Below are positions 25,025 to 34,257 of a stretch of DNA of 64,000 nucleotides, piece after piece (the first letter of the stretch is position 1; each line of letters begins with the position of its first letter). The stretch covers positions 124,001-188,000 of the forward strand of contig CBFHQM010000002.1 of NCBI GenBank assembly GCA_965657965.1. The letters run 5' to 3'. The notes under the pieces are model-generated. The model was not told the DNA's origin. It was given only the letters and a program-made list of their open reading frames with translations, and did no database searches. Source of the stretch: UBA8752 sp965657965 (GTDB lineage: Bacteria > Bacteroidota > Bacteroidia > Flavobacteriales_D > Sanyastnellaceae). The position numbers were made by a program, and so were the translations under genes.

Positions 25025-26137
25025 ATGGCCCTGAATTCGAAGCCTTCACATACAAATTCCCCCCTCCAGGGAATCAAGGTCTTGGAACTCGCCTCGGTCT
25101 TGGCTGGCCCTCTGGTCGGCACTTTTCTCGCCGAACTGGGTGCCACGGTCACCAAGGTAGAGCACCCCATCCAAGGCGATGTAACCCGATCGTGGCGCTC
25201 AAAAGCAGAGTCCAGCGTTGGCCCCTCTGCTTATTACGCCGCCGCCAACGGCCCGAAGCAAATATTGACGCTAGACTTGATGTCGAAGGCCGGCAAAGCC
25301 TCTTTGGAGACCGCCTTGGAAGAGACCGACATCCTGCTTCAAAATTTCAAAACAGCTTCCTTGGTTAAACTCGGGGTTGACCCAACAGAACTGGCCAAGA
25401 GGCACCCCCGCTTGATCCACCTTCACCTCAAGGGGTTCATGGACAACCCCGACAGGGGCGGGTATGACATGGTCGTTCAAGCCGAGACGGGATTCATGTC
25501 GCTCAATGCCCCACCCAACTCAGCTCCCTTTCGAATGCCTGTGGCCCTCATGGACATCTTGGCTGCCCATCAAATGCGTTCTGGCGTGTTGCTCGCCCTT
25601 TACGAGCGGGAAAAGACGGGACTGGGTGCCTATGTCGAGACTTGGTTGGACGCCTCGGGCTTCAGTGCCCTCGCCAATCGTGCAACAGAGCACCTGGTGG
25701 CCGGTCAATCGCCAAAGCCGCTGGGCGCACTGCACCCTCAGATCGCGCCCTACGGCGAAACGTTTCAATGCCGATGCGGGCAACACGTGGTCACGGCCAT
25801 CGGCAACGACCGGCAATTTTCGCTGCTCTGCAAGCAGCTTGACCTGGCGAACCTGAGCGCCGACAAACGATTTAAGACCAATGCGCTACGCGTCGAAAAC
25901 AGGAGCGTCCTGTTTGATCTGCTCGCCCCTGGATTTTCTCGATTCGATGCCTCGGAGCTAACCGAAAGCGCAATTCAACTGGGTGTCCCTTTGGGGCGAT
26001 TGAAGTCTGTCGAAGAAGCCCTTTCCAGTACCACCGGCAAAGCCATGACCGCCGACTTCCATATCGAAGGCCATCCCGTCCGACACGTTCGTCAAGTGGC
26101 GTTTCAAGTTCACCGCAACGGCAACTTGACCACGTAA
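25025..26137 (+). CDS. CoA-transferase family III (CaiB/BaiF-like)
   Basis: 370 residues. The N-terminus GIKVLELASVLAGPLVGTFLAELGATVTKVEHP is diagnostic of family III CoA-transferases and alpha-methylacyl-CoA racemase-like proteins. The catalytic Asp is expected in RGGYDMVVQAETGFMS (about residue 148). The enzyme moves CoA between carboxylic acids through an anhydride intermediate; the acid here is unknown. It is a single-gene unit with its own -7 box, and the last 28 bp overlap the convergent transglycosylase gene. Confidence 0.9.
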   Translation: MALNSKPSHTNSPLQGIKVLELASVLAGPLVGTFLAELGATVTKVEHPIQGDVTRSWRSKAESSVGPSAYYAAANGPKQILTLDLMSKAGKASLETALEETDILLQNFKTASLVKLGVDPTELAKRHPRLIHLHLKGFMDNPDRGGYDMVVQAETGFMSLNAPPNSAPFRMPVALMDILAAHQMRSGVLLALYEREKTGLGAYVETWLDASGFSALANRATEHLVAGQSPKPLGALHPQIAPYGETFQCRCGQHVVTAIGNDRQFSLLCKQLDLANLSADKRFKTNALRVENRSVLFDLLAPGFSRFDASELTESAIQLGVPLGRLKSVEEALSSTTGKAMTADFHIEGHPVRHVRQVAFQVHRNGNLTT

Positions 26138-27039
26138 TATTGGTCTTCTCCAATGGGCAATTTACCGGACCTCATCCACGGGTTCAGGGTTTTGAGCGCA
26201 TTGTAGCTCGTCCCGGCGGACTTGGCGAATTCAGACAGGTCGTCCACGGCGTCCACCAAGACCGTATCGCGGCTCAACATGGGGGAATACCAATCGTCGG
26301 CACGCAGCCTAAACCCATGCGCTTCGGGTTGCTCCATGACTTGTTTTGTGGCGTACAATCGGTAAACATAGCGCGCTGTTTCGTCGTTGAGGACCAGGTC
26401 CCAGTAACTGTCCCCCTGCTGTTCATTCATCCGCCGGGACAAGCCAGACATGCCCATGTTGTAACTGGCTGCCGCCAAGATCCAATCTCCATAGCGCTCA
26501 TGTGCCTTGTTTAAATAGGCACAAGCCGCACGTGTGGCTTTTTCCACATGATAACGCTCGTCGACATCTCGGTTCACCCTCAAACCAAATTCCTGAGCTG
26601 CCGGCTTCATGAATTGCCAAAACCCGCGCGCATCCGACGGAGACACCGCATTGGCCAACCCCGACTCAATCACTGAGAGGTATTTAAAGTCGACTGGAAT
26701 GCCTGAATCCACCAAGATGGGTTCAATCAAAGGAAACCAACGCCCGCTCCGCTTGAGTGTCAATAAGCTGCTGCTGTGGCGAAACGTACCAATCAACAAC
26801 TCCTTTTCCATCCGCTCCCGCACGCCCAAACGTCCCAAAGGCAGATCAACCCCTGCAAAGGAGGCCTCCTCGTTAATGCGGGGAGGAGACACTTGCTGAG
26901 GCGGTTGCTGATGTGCAGACCCTGCCCCATCGCACCCCTCAGGTTGCGTGCTGCTCACAGACAATGATGTGGCCAAAAAGACCACGGCCATGGCACAAAA
27001 ACCCACTGTGAGGCGCACCAGAAAACGCGATGTATTCAT
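26110..27039 (-). CDS. Membrane-anchored or secreted lytic transglycosylase (GH23, MltD-like)
   Basis: 309 residues. N-terminal hydrophobic segment about 7-30, then a Gln/Pro linker, then the SLT domain with catalytic Glu125 in SVIESGLANAVSPSDARGFWQFM, and AAASYNMGMSGLSRRM. The C-terminal about 50 residues look like a single LysM-type module (YSPMLSRDTVLVDAVDDLSEFAKSAG in its first part). It cleaves peptidoglycan glycan strands to 1,6-anhydro ends. It is the last gene of a minus-strand operon after the Wza-like and rfbC genes (4-nt overlap with rfbC). Confidence 0.9.
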   Translation of the reverse strand: MNTSRFLVRLTVGFCAMAVVFLATSLSVSSTQPEGCDGAGSAHQQPPQQVSPPRINEEASFAGVDLPLGRLGVRERMEKELLIGTFRHSSSLLTLKRSGRWFPLIEPILVDSGIPVDFKYLSVIESGLANAVSPSDARGFWQFMKPAAQEFGLRVNRDVDERYHVEKATRAACAYLNKAHERYGDWILAAASYNMGMSGLSRRMNEQQGDSYWDLVLNDETARYVYRLYATKQVMEQPEAHGFRLRADDWYSPMLSRDTVLVDAVDDLSEFAKSAGTSYNALKTLNPWMRSGKLPIGEDQYYVVKLPLR

Positions 27040-27596
27040 TCAAAAGGAGAATCAAAATCGACCAACAAAGGCGCCTGCTCGTCCTTGGACGACAACAAGG
27101 GATTGGGCACGCCCCAATCAATGCCCAGCGCAGGGTCATTCCACAGCAAAGACCGCTCGTGTTTGGGACTGTAGATGTCGGTGCATTTGTAGCAAAATAT
27201 CGTGTTGGGTTCTAAGGTCACAAAGCCGTGCGCGAAGCCAGGCGGAACCCAAAACTGCCAGCGGTTCTCTCCCGAGAGCATTGCCGTTTGGTGCTGACCA
27301 TATGTCGGGCTGCTTTTGCGAAGATCCACAGCGACATCCAATGCAGACCCTTGCACCACACGGACCAGCTTTCCCTGTGCACGCTCCGGCACTTGAAAAT
27401 GCAGCCCCCTCAGCACCCCAAGGCCAGAAACAGACTCGTTGTCCTGGACAAAACTGACGGAATGGCCTAGGGCCTCTTCGAAATGGGCATGCCGCCACGT
27501 TTCAGAAAAAACACCGCGATCGTCACCAAACTGCCGCGGGCGAATCATCAAAAGACCGTCAATGGGCCCGGACTGAACTTCAAGAGGATGGGCCAT
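27036..27596 (-). CDS. rfbC: dTDP-4-dehydrorhamnose 3,5-epimerase
   Basis: 186 residues, the standard RmlC length. Visible signatures are FVQDNESVSGLGVLRGLHFQ (with the catalytic His in RGLHFQ), GKLVRVVQGSALDVAVDLR, FWVPPGFAHGF and CTDIYSPKHERSLLWNDP. It epimerises the C3 and C5 positions of the dTDP-keto sugar on the way to dTDP-L-rhamnose. rmlA, B and D are not in the window. It lies 1 bp after the Wza-like gene, so both probably serve surface polysaccharide. Confidence 0.96.
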   Translation of the reverse strand: MAHPLEVQSGPIDGLLMIRPRQFGDDRGVFSETWRHAHFEEALGHSVSFVQDNESVSGLGVLRGLHFQVPERAQGKLVRVVQGSALDVAVDLRKSSPTYGQHQTAMLSGENRWQFWVPPGFAHGFVTLEPNTIFCYKCTDIYSPKHERSLLWNDPALGIDWGVPNPLLSSKDEQAPLLVDFDSPFE

Positions 27597-27597
27597 G

Positions 27598-28413
27598 TCA
27601 GTTGCTTCCTGAGACGATGCTCAACAGTGCAATAAAACTGCTGATGGTGGTAATCAAACTCAACACCGGGGTCAAATCGGCCAACACCTCATTGGCCAAT
27701 TGCGGCAAGGGTTCCACATAAACGATGTCACCGGCTTGAACGGTGGTATTGGCGTACTGTAGCCCGTCGATGGTGGACAAATCAAATTGATGGATGGTTT
27801 GTCGCTCAGCCCCTCTTCGAATGAGCTTCACATTCCGCGCATCTCCCCTGCCGCGAATGCCGCCACTCAAAGCCAACACCTCAAGCAAGCTGGTATTGGG
27901 ATTGACCAGCGTCACGACAGAAGCCACTCCAGCTTCTCCCGGAAAAACCAAAACACGTTGGTTGGTGACCTCAATGAGCGCCAGTGGGTCATTGTAATTC
28001 TCCGAATAGGCCTTTTCCAACGTGGTCTCCGCCTCCTTAATGGTGAGCCCGGCCAGAGAAACATCTCCCAATTCAGGCAGCTCAATGGTTCCATCGGGGC
28101 GCACTTCATAAACAAACCGATTGTTTTGGTTCATCATCTGCCCGTTCATGACGCCACCATTGCCCAAGTTGCCACCCGCGTTCGTTCCTGCAGTCATGGA
28201 AAGCAAACGTTCCCCTTTGTTGGCGTACAACTGAAAACTGATCAAATCGTTGGGTGCAATGCGATAGTTGACATCTCCAATGGGGTTGAAAGAATCAAAA
28301 GCATAGTCAGCAGGGGTTCGAAACATAATGTTCCGATTGATGGTGCACCCGCTACTCAAAACGCTCCCTGCCACCAGCAAAACCCAAATCCAAGAAACTT
28401 TTCGCGTCCACAT
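27598..28413 (-). CDS. Polysaccharide export lipoprotein (Wza-like)
   Basis: 271 residues. Lipoprotein signal with lipobox Cys23 (VLSSGC). The Poly_export domain contains YRIAPNDLISFQLYANKGERLL and YEVRPDGTIELPELGDVSLAGLTIKEAE, followed by one SLBB-like domain (VLVFPGEAGVASVVTLVNPNTSLLEVLALSGG). A C-terminal hydrophobic segment (LSLITTISSFIALLSIVSG) could span a membrane. It would form an outer-membrane channel for capsule or exopolysaccharide. The partner tyrosine kinase is not in the window. A perfect TAATTTTG box lies 4 nt upstream. Confidence 0.9.
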   Translation of the reverse strand: MWTRKVSWIWVLLVAGSVLSSGCTINRNIMFRTPADYAFDSFNPIGDVNYRIAPNDLISFQLYANKGERLLSMTAGTNAGGNLGNGGVMNGQMMNQNNRFVYEVRPDGTIELPELGDVSLAGLTIKEAETTLEKAYSENYNDPLALIEVTNQRVLVFPGEAGVASVVTLVNPNTSLLEVLALSGGIRGRGDARNVKLIRRGAERQTIHQFDLSTIDGLQYANTTVQAGDIVYVEPLPQLANEVLADLTPVLSLITTISSFIALLSIVSGSN

Positions 28414-28417
28414 GTGA

Positions 28418-28425
28418 CAAAATTA
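28418..28425 (-). promoter_or_regulatory. -7 box (TAATTTTG) for the Wza-like gene
   Basis: Exact TAnnTTTG match on the minus strand, 4 nt before the ATG at 28413. Confidence 0.65.
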
Positions 28426-28472
28426 AGCCTCCCCCCCTCTATGCGGCAGGAGGGTTTCCGAGATTGTCCAAG

Positions 28473-28480
28473 TATTTTCG
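28473..28480 (+). promoter_or_regulatory. -7 box (TATTTTCG) for the acetyltransferase gene
   Basis: TATTTTCG ends 7 nt before the ATG at 28488 and lies downstream of the alternative ATG at 28464, which rules that start out if the promoter is real. Confidence 0.5.
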
Positions 28481-28487
28481 ACCACAC

Positions 28488-29027
28488 ATGGCCCTTGCTT
28501 CTGATTTGCTTCAAGAAGGCTCCACGCGGCTTCGCCCCTTGGAGCCTGCCGATATCGATGCCGTAATGTCTTGGGAAAATGATCCCGAGCATTGGATGGT
28601 CACGGGCACCTCTGCCCCTTTCTCACGGGCTGCACTTGAAGCCCATTGCATGGGACATCAGGACATATACAGCGCCGGGCAATTGCGCTGGATCATTGAC
28701 GATTCAGGACAAACTGCAGGCGCAGTAGACCTGTACAACTTCTCAGCCCGCGACCGCAGGGCCGGAATGGGCATCCTGGTTTCCCCAGATCACCGAGGAA
28801 AAGGCATTGCGCAACGGGCATTGAACATTGCACTTCGCCATGCGACGCAAGCCTTGTTGCTGCGCAGTATGCATGCAGAAGTTCACGCCGATCATTCCGG
28901 AAGCCTTCACTTGTTCACCTCTGTGGGGTTCCAAAAGATTGGGGAATATCAAGACTGGACGCTCACTCCCTCGGGTTGGAACAACGTTGTGCTGTTTCAG
29001 AAAATCTTGACCCCTCCTGCGGAATGA
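28488..29027 (+). CDS. GNAT-family N-acetyltransferase (RimJ/RimL-like)
   Basis: 179 residues from the ATG at 28488. GNAT motifs: TRLRPLEPADIDAVMSWENDPEHW (N-terminal strand and helix of RimJ/SpeG-like enzymes), GIG-type acetyl-CoA loop in RAGMGILVSPDHRGKGIAQRAL, and HADHSGSLHLFTSVGFQKIGEYQDW. It transfers an acetyl group from acetyl-CoA to an amine; the substrate is not evident. It overlaps mltG by 4 nt (ATGA). Confidence 0.87.
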   Translation: MALASDLLQEGSTRLRPLEPADIDAVMSWENDPEHWMVTGTSAPFSRAALEAHCMGHQDIYSAGQLRWIIDDSGQTAGAVDLYNFSARDRRAGMGILVSPDHRGKGIAQRALNIALRHATQALLLRSMHAEVHADHSGSLHLFTSVGFQKIGEYQDWTLTPSGWNNVVLFQKILTPPAE

Positions 29028-30052
29028 AACGAAAAGCAACCCGATGGATCTTGGTCTTGGGCGCCTTGGGATTCGTGGCCGTTTGGCATGTATGGGGAAC
29101 AGCTCTCCGCCCCAACACCCTTTCTTCGGACACACGTTTTGTCGTGGTCTCAGGCACACCTGTGGATTCTGTGCTGCATGCGTTGGCCACGCAAGGCCGA
29201 ATCCAAAACCCGGGCTCCTTGAAACGGTACCTCAAGTGGCGCGGATGGACCCAAGATGGAGACCTCCGTCAGGGACGCTATTTGATTCCTGAGCATTTGG
29301 ACAACCGAACCTTGGCCAACTTGTTGCGCTCGGGGTCCCGAGAAGCCGTGTCCTTGCAGTTCAACAGCGTGCGCCAACCCAGCGATCTCGCAAAGGCCAT
29401 TGCGCCTCAGCTCGCCCTCGACAGCAGCAGCCTCATGGCCGCCATGAACGACCCCCTCCTTGCCGCGCGCCAGGGCGTCTCCTTGGACGGATTGCGCACC
29501 CGCTTTATCCCCAACACGTACGAAGTGTGGTATGACCTCTCCGCCCCAGACCTGGTGAAGAAGATGGCCAATGAATGGGCGCGGTGGTGGACAGAAGCAC
29601 GCCGGGACAAAGCCGAAAAGTGGGGGTTGAGCCCCACTGAAGTGGGCATTTTGGCCTCCATTGTAAAGGCCGAAACAAGCAAAATGGACGAAGCGCCAAC
29701 CGTGGCGGGCCTGTACCTCAATCGCCTCAAGCGCGGCATGAGGCTCCAAGCAGACCCAACCCTGATCTACGCATTGAAAGACCCCTCCATTCGGCGCGTC
29801 CTGAACGTGCACCGCAAGATTGACAGTCCCTACAATACCTACCTCAACAGCGGGTTGCCACCTGGGCCCATCAATTATCCCGAGCCCGGTTATTTGGAGG
29901 CCGTACTCAACGCCAAGGAGCACAATTACATTTTTATGTGTGCCCGCGAGGACTTTAGCGGATACCACGCGTTTGCCACGACCAACCGAGAGCATGAAAA
30001 GAATGCCCGACGTTACCGTCGTGCCCTCGATCGACAGGGTGTGTACCGATAA
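29024..30052 (+). CDS. mltG: Endolytic murein transglycosylase MltG
   Basis: 342 residues from the ATG at 29024, overlapping the acetyltransferase stop. One N-terminal transmembrane helix (about 7-25), then a LysM-like region and the YceG domain. Catalytic Glu217 lies in ASIVKAETSKMDE, followed by the family signature LQADPTLIYAL and GLPPGPINYPE. It cuts nascent peptidoglycan strands at the membrane and acts as a terminase of glycan elongation. Functional link to the acetyltransferase is not apparent. Confidence 0.95.
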   Translation: MKRKATRWILVLGALGFVAVWHVWGTALRPNTLSSDTRFVVVSGTPVDSVLHALATQGRIQNPGSLKRYLKWRGWTQDGDLRQGRYLIPEHLDNRTLANLLRSGSREAVSLQFNSVRQPSDLAKAIAPQLALDSSSLMAAMNDPLLAARQGVSLDGLRTRFIPNTYEVWYDLSAPDLVKKMANEWARWWTEARRDKAEKWGLSPTEVGILASIVKAETSKMDEAPTVAGLYLNRLKRGMRLQADPTLIYALKDPSIRRVLNVHRKIDSPYNTYLNSGLPPGPINYPEPGYLEAVLNAKEHNYIFMCAREDFSGYHAFATTNREHEKNARRYRRALDRQGVYR

Positions 30053-30076
30053 CAGAGCGCTTCTCGCTTGCCTGCG

Positions 30077-30084
30077 TAATTTCG
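30077..30084 (+). promoter_or_regulatory. -7 box (TAATTTCG) for the DUF5916 gene
   Basis: TAATTTCG ends 7 nt before the ATG at 30092. Confidence 0.5.
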
Positions 30085-30091
30085 CGTCCGC

Positions 30092-32500
30092 ATGAACAGA
30101 GGAGACACGTGGGCGCATCCTGTGCGCATCTTGATTTTGGGCCTCATGGGCTTGATGTTCAATGCCACCGCATGGGGCCAGTCCTGGCCAGAAGGGCTCT
30201 TGCGCAAACCCCAAGCCAGCGCCCAGCGTGTGGCCGATGGTGCCATCCAAGTCGATGGTCGCCTCGATGACGATGCATGGGCCAAAATTTTGCCAGAGAC
30301 CGAACTGCGCGAATTCAAGCCCGTTCCTTTTTCTCTTCCCAAGCAAAACACAGAGGTGCGCTTCGCTTACGACGATCGCGCGCTCTACATCGGGGCTCGC
30401 ATGTGGGACACTGCTCCAGACAGCATCTTGCACCAACTCATTCAACGCGATGGTGGCGGCAATACCGATGTCTTCGGCATTTGGTTCAACTGCTTCGACG
30501 ATGGCGTGAATGGGGTGCGATTCTCCGTGACCCCCGACGGCGTGCAGTCCGACGAATTGCTGGCCAGTGACAATTCCGATGGCAGCTGGAATGCGGTGTG
30601 GTCTGCGGAATGCCGCATCGATAACGACGGCTGGGTCGCCGAATTGGCCCTCCCCTGGTCCGTGTTTAGGTTCAACGATTCAGGTGAAGCCCCACAAGTT
30701 TGGGGCATGAATTTCTACCGATACATCCGACGTTATCGTGCGGACTACGTGTGGCGCGCCATGGACCCAAACCAAGAAGGTCTCATGAATCAGGGCGGAC
30801 TTTTAACCGGCATTCAAGGAATCACTCCCCCGCCTCGGTTTAGTCTGTATCCCTATGCCAGCACTTACGTGAACATGGAAGATGGGCAAACCGCTGTGGC
30901 CGTCAATGGCGGTCTTGACCTCAAAGTCGGCATGAGCGACGCGTTCACTTTGGACATGACCTTGGTGCCCGACTTTGGGCAAGTCGTGGCAGACAATCTG
31001 GTCTTGAACCTCACCCCTTACGAGGTCCAATTCAACGAAAACCGACAGTTTTTCACCGAAGGAACAGAGCTCTTTAACAAGACCGGCACCTTTTACAGTC
31101 GACGCGTGGGTGCAGGCGAGCAATTGCTCAATGCGTCCAAAGTCACCGGGCGTACATCAAGTGGAACCGGCTTGGGGCTGCTCAATGCGGTTTCCCAAGA
31201 TGGCAACGGGTCACTCACCGACTTTTCAGTGGCTGTTGTCGACCAAAACCTACCCAACAATGGCTTTGTCTCGATTCAAAGTGGGCAGGTGGTGCGTGAA
31301 GGCGACCGCCGTGACGATTGGGTTGGCAGTGCCGCCTTCGAGGTTCGCGATTCACTGCAACGTTGGTCGCTCTACGGTCAAAGTGCAGTCAACCGCCGAT
31401 CCGACATGAACAATGGCGAAGGGGAAGGACATTCTTGGTCACTGGAAGTCAGCCGAATCAAAGGGCGATTGCAGTGGACGGCTGGACATTACACCGAAAC
31501 ACCTGAATACGACCCCAACGCCATCGGCTTCCTCTCTGCGCCGAATGCCGCTGTGGATTATGCGAGGGTTGAGTACCGCATCCCTACCCCATTCAAGGCA
31601 GGCGGCATCGGGTTCAATAGAATGAGCTGGCAATTGGAGGTCGAAAGAGAGATGCTGCACACTCCAAGGTCTTTTGTAAGCCAGACGTACGACCTCGAGT
31701 GGCGCCTCTTTCTGGCCAGCTTTGATTTCATCAAAATTGGCGCCAGCACCATGCCTTATGACGGACGCGACTATTTCGCTCCGCGTCTTGAGGACCGGTT
31801 TTGGCGCGTCCCCAAATGGTGGTCTTGGGATGCTTTTGTGAGCACAGATTACCGAAGAGAGTTTGCCTTGGACATCGGCGGCTGGAGCGCAGGCGGACAA
31901 TTGTACCCGGACTGGAAAGAACGAAATTTCAGGATTGAGCCCATTTGGCGACCCAACGACCATTTTAAGGTGAGCCATGTCTACAGCCACCAGGACAAAT
32001 ACAACGAAAGAGGCTGGTCTGGCTTAATTGACAACCTCCCCGACGGCACACCACTGCCCACAACGAGAAGTGTGTGGGCCAAACGAAACAACTACTCCCG
32101 CACCCACGTGCTGAACGCGTCTTACGTCCTAGACAATCGAAGGGGGATCACCTTTCGCCTCCGTCACTATTGGAGCCGTGTCGAAAATGGGCGTTTCTAC
32201 TTTTTGGATAACGAGGGCCTGCTCGACCCCACCAACGACATTGGCTTGGACGACAGCGGAGAGTCGATGTACGACATCAGCTACAACGCCTGGTCCATTG
32301 ACTGTGTCTACCGCTGGATTTTCGCTCCAGGAAGCGAGCTGTCTATCGTGTGGAAAAATCTACTCGAGAGCCAAGGCGACATGTTGCCCAGCACATACGC
32401 CGACAACCTAGAAGACGTGCTGCGTGTGCCCCACCGCAACAGCTTCTCGATCAAGGCCATTTACTTTTTGGACTACGCCGACATCACAGGCAGGCGGTGA
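30092..32500 (+). CDS. DUF5916 family outer-membrane protein with CBM9-like N-domain
   Basis: 802 residues. Signal peptide about 1-29 (ends NATAWGQ). A carbohydrate-binding family 9-like domain (about 45-230: IQVDGRLDDDAWAKI, VRFAYDDRALYIGARMWD) is followed by the DUF5916 barrel with the signature QFNENRQFFTEGTELFNKTG. It ends in ITGRR preceded by aromatic strands. The family is common and abundant in Bacteroidota; its job is unknown, and uptake or binding of glycans is a guess from the N-domain. Confidence 0.9.
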   Translation: MNRGDTWAHPVRILILGLMGLMFNATAWGQSWPEGLLRKPQASAQRVADGAIQVDGRLDDDAWAKILPETELREFKPVPFSLPKQNTEVRFAYDDRALYIGARMWDTAPDSILHQLIQRDGGGNTDVFGIWFNCFDDGVNGVRFSVTPDGVQSDELLASDNSDGSWNAVWSAECRIDNDGWVAELALPWSVFRFNDSGEAPQVWGMNFYRYIRRYRADYVWRAMDPNQEGLMNQGGLLTGIQGITPPPRFSLYPYASTYVNMEDGQTAVAVNGGLDLKVGMSDAFTLDMTLVPDFGQVVADNLVLNLTPYEVQFNENRQFFTEGTELFNKTGTFYSRRVGAGEQLLNASKVTGRTSSGTGLGLLNAVSQDGNGSLTDFSVAVVDQNLPNNGFVSIQSGQVVREGDRRDDWVGSAAFEVRDSLQRWSLYGQSAVNRRSDMNNGEGEGHSWSLEVSRIKGRLQWTAGHYTETPEYDPNAIGFLSAPNAAVDYARVEYRIPTPFKAGGIGFNRMSWQLEVEREMLHTPRSFVSQTYDLEWRLFLASFDFIKIGASTMPYDGRDYFAPRLEDRFWRVPKWWSWDAFVSTDYRREFALDIGGWSAGGQLYPDWKERNFRIEPIWRPNDHFKVSHVYSHQDKYNERGWSGLIDNLPDGTPLPTTRSVWAKRNNYSRTHVLNASYVLDNRRGITFRLRHYWSRVENGRFYFLDNEGLLDPTNDIGLDDSGESMYDISYNAWSIDCVYRWIFAPGSELSIVWKNLLESQGDMLPSTYADNLEDVLRVPHRNSFSIKAIYFLDYADITGRR

Positions 32501-32531
32501 AGTAAAAAAGCCAAGGCACCAGGAAACTCCA

Positions 32532-34199
32532 TCAATCCTCTGGCCAAGTGAACGTCCGATGCCCCAAGTTTCCTGAGGCGTCTACAGCCCATACACGCAC
32601 AGCTTGACCTGCAACCAAAATGCCGTCGGTCATGGGGTAGTGCAACACGCCCTTTTCAAAAGCCAATCGCATCCATTGGTCCCCACATCGGGCTTCCCAA
32701 CTGGAGATGCCCGACAAATCATCCGCCACCTTCAGCTTGAGTGAACCGCCTTCAACCCGGGGCTCACCCAAAGTTGGAGGCACTGTATCCGGGCGGATTT
32801 CGAAGGTCCCAAAGCGATCCAGTTTAACCCCGATGTATCCTCCATGCTCGTCGGACACCCATGTACCATCCACCTCTCCGTTCTCGTCCAAAGCGCACAA
32901 AACCAGCGCCTCTCCTGACCCTTTCCACCGATTGGGGACGGGCAAAGACAGAGTGTAGTCCTTTCGGGTGATCCGGGCTTCGGACTGGACCTTGAAACGG
33001 CCACTGGAATCGTCTTCCAATGTGATGGCGACATCGCCATACAATGCGCCTGGAGGAAATTCTGCCGCCGCCCGTCCTTCTGTGATACGATGGCGCCGAT
33101 TCCGGTCCAAAACTGGAAGAAACAAGCTGTCACTCTGGGGCGTCGCACTGTCGCCATACAGCCCCATTTGAACTTGTGTGAGGTTGCCCGCCATGTCCGA
33201 TACGTGCACGTCGAGCAAGGCGGTGTCTCCGGCCGCAACTTCAAGCGGTTTCATGCTGCCAATCTGAGTATAAATATCAAGGCGATTTCCGGGCAAGCGA
33301 TGCAATCTGTGCACCCTTGACCGCCTGTCCTGCCATGCAGCCAAATCGATGTGCGCCGAAACGTCCCCGTTGGTGGAGAAGCTCAAGGTGTCCATTCGAT
33401 GACTGTATATGCGCGTACCATCGAGCCACACATCAAGGCCATACGGCCCATGAGAAAAGGGCTCCCCGTCCATGCGGTCAAACGCCTCCACACCCAATCG
33501 AAATGGACCTGCCACGTGAACACCGCCGCCGTATGCCGGGCCCCAGCGAAAACGACCCGACTCCCCTTCCACTCTTCCTCCCGCCACTGGCATGACCCAA
33601 ACCCCTCTAAATTCAGGCGGCACGGCATCTTGAGTAACACCGGCTCCTTGCATGACCCAATGCAGCGGATTAATGGGCCATTGTGTCTTTTGGTCACGCA
33701 CCTCAAAATGCAAATGCGGACCAAAACTGCGCCCTGAATTCCCACTCCATCCGATGGTGTCACCCGCCTCAAAAGCCAGCACCTCGTCTGGCGCACCATC
33801 AAAGCGCCATGACTCCTCGCTGTATTGTTTTTGCTTTAACCACGCTTCCACCTTTGGATGAAAAGCGGACAGATGGGCATACACCGTTGTCAAACCCTCT
33901 CCATTGAGATACAAGGCGCGTCCGTATCCCAAATGGGACACTTTTACCCTTCCAATTCTCCCGTCTTGCGCCGCCAGAACCGGCACACCTTCTCTTCCAT
34001 CTGTCCGAATGTCCAGTCCGGTATGAAAATGTCCAGTTCGGATCTCCCCGAAATTCCCACTGAACCGCAAGGGGATACTCAAGGGAGAATGCAATGTATC
34101 TACCTGAGAATGAGCAGGTAGAAAGCCCGCCGCCCACAACATCATCCACACCAACACCCTCTTTCTCTTCTTGACTTCCTCACTCATACCCTGTCGCAT
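32532..34199 (-). CDS. M23-family metallopeptidase (peptidoglycan hydrolase-like)
   Basis: 555 residues. Signal peptide about 14-31. The LytM domain has the zinc site H59xxxD63 in GHFHTGLDIRT and H162/H164 in FGPHLHFEVRD, with YAHL between, so it is catalytically complete. A long C-terminal region of about 370 residues consists of beta-rich modules without a named match. It would cleave peptide cross-links of the cell wall in the periplasm. I kept the ATG at 34199 because a TAATTTG box lies 4 nt upstream; an ATG at 34187 is the alternative. Confidence 0.92.
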   Translation of the reverse strand: MRQGMSEEVKKRKRVLVWMMLWAAGFLPAHSQVDTLHSPLSIPLRFSGNFGEIRTGHFHTGLDIRTDGREGVPVLAAQDGRIGRVKVSHLGYGRALYLNGEGLTTVYAHLSAFHPKVEAWLKQKQYSEESWRFDGAPDEVLAFEAGDTIGWSGNSGRSFGPHLHFEVRDQKTQWPINPLHWVMQGAGVTQDAVPPEFRGVWVMPVAGGRVEGESGRFRWGPAYGGGVHVAGPFRLGVEAFDRMDGEPFSHGPYGLDVWLDGTRIYSHRMDTLSFSTNGDVSAHIDLAAWQDRRSRVHRLHRLPGNRLDIYTQIGSMKPLEVAAGDTALLDVHVSDMAGNLTQVQMGLYGDSATPQSDSLFLPVLDRNRRHRITEGRAAAEFPPGALYGDVAITLEDDSSGRFKVQSEARITRKDYTLSLPVPNRWKGSGEALVLCALDENGEVDGTWVSDEHGGYIGVKLDRFGTFEIRPDTVPPTLGEPRVEGGSLKLKVADDLSGISSWEARCGDQWMRLAFEKGVLHYPMTDGILVAGQAVRVWAVDASGNLGHRTFTWPED

Positions 34200-34203
34200 G
34201 TTC

Positions 34204-34210
34204 GCAAATT
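34204..34210 (-). promoter_or_regulatory. -7 box (TAATTTG) for the M23 peptidase gene
   Basis: Minus-strand TAATTTG, 4 nt before the ATG at 34199; divergent from the cell-division operon promoter at 34245. Confidence 0.45.
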
Positions 34211-34244
34211 ACCCCACCGCAGTGAACGCCTGTCTGCCAATCCT

Positions 34245-34252
34245 TAAATTTG
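34245..34252 (+). promoter_or_regulatory. -7 box (TAAATTTG) for the coiled-coil/zapA/rny operon
   Basis: Exact TAnnTTTG match ending 5 nt before the GTG at 34258. Its location inside the upstream open frame rules out the earlier ATGs as starts. Confidence 0.6.
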
Positions 34253-34257
34253 AGACT

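Noticed and set aside
29150..30445. Long open frame (about 431 codons) on the minus strand across mltG and the DUF5916 gene
   Set aside because: Opposite two well-supported genes, no recognisable motif, no promoter box in the right place.
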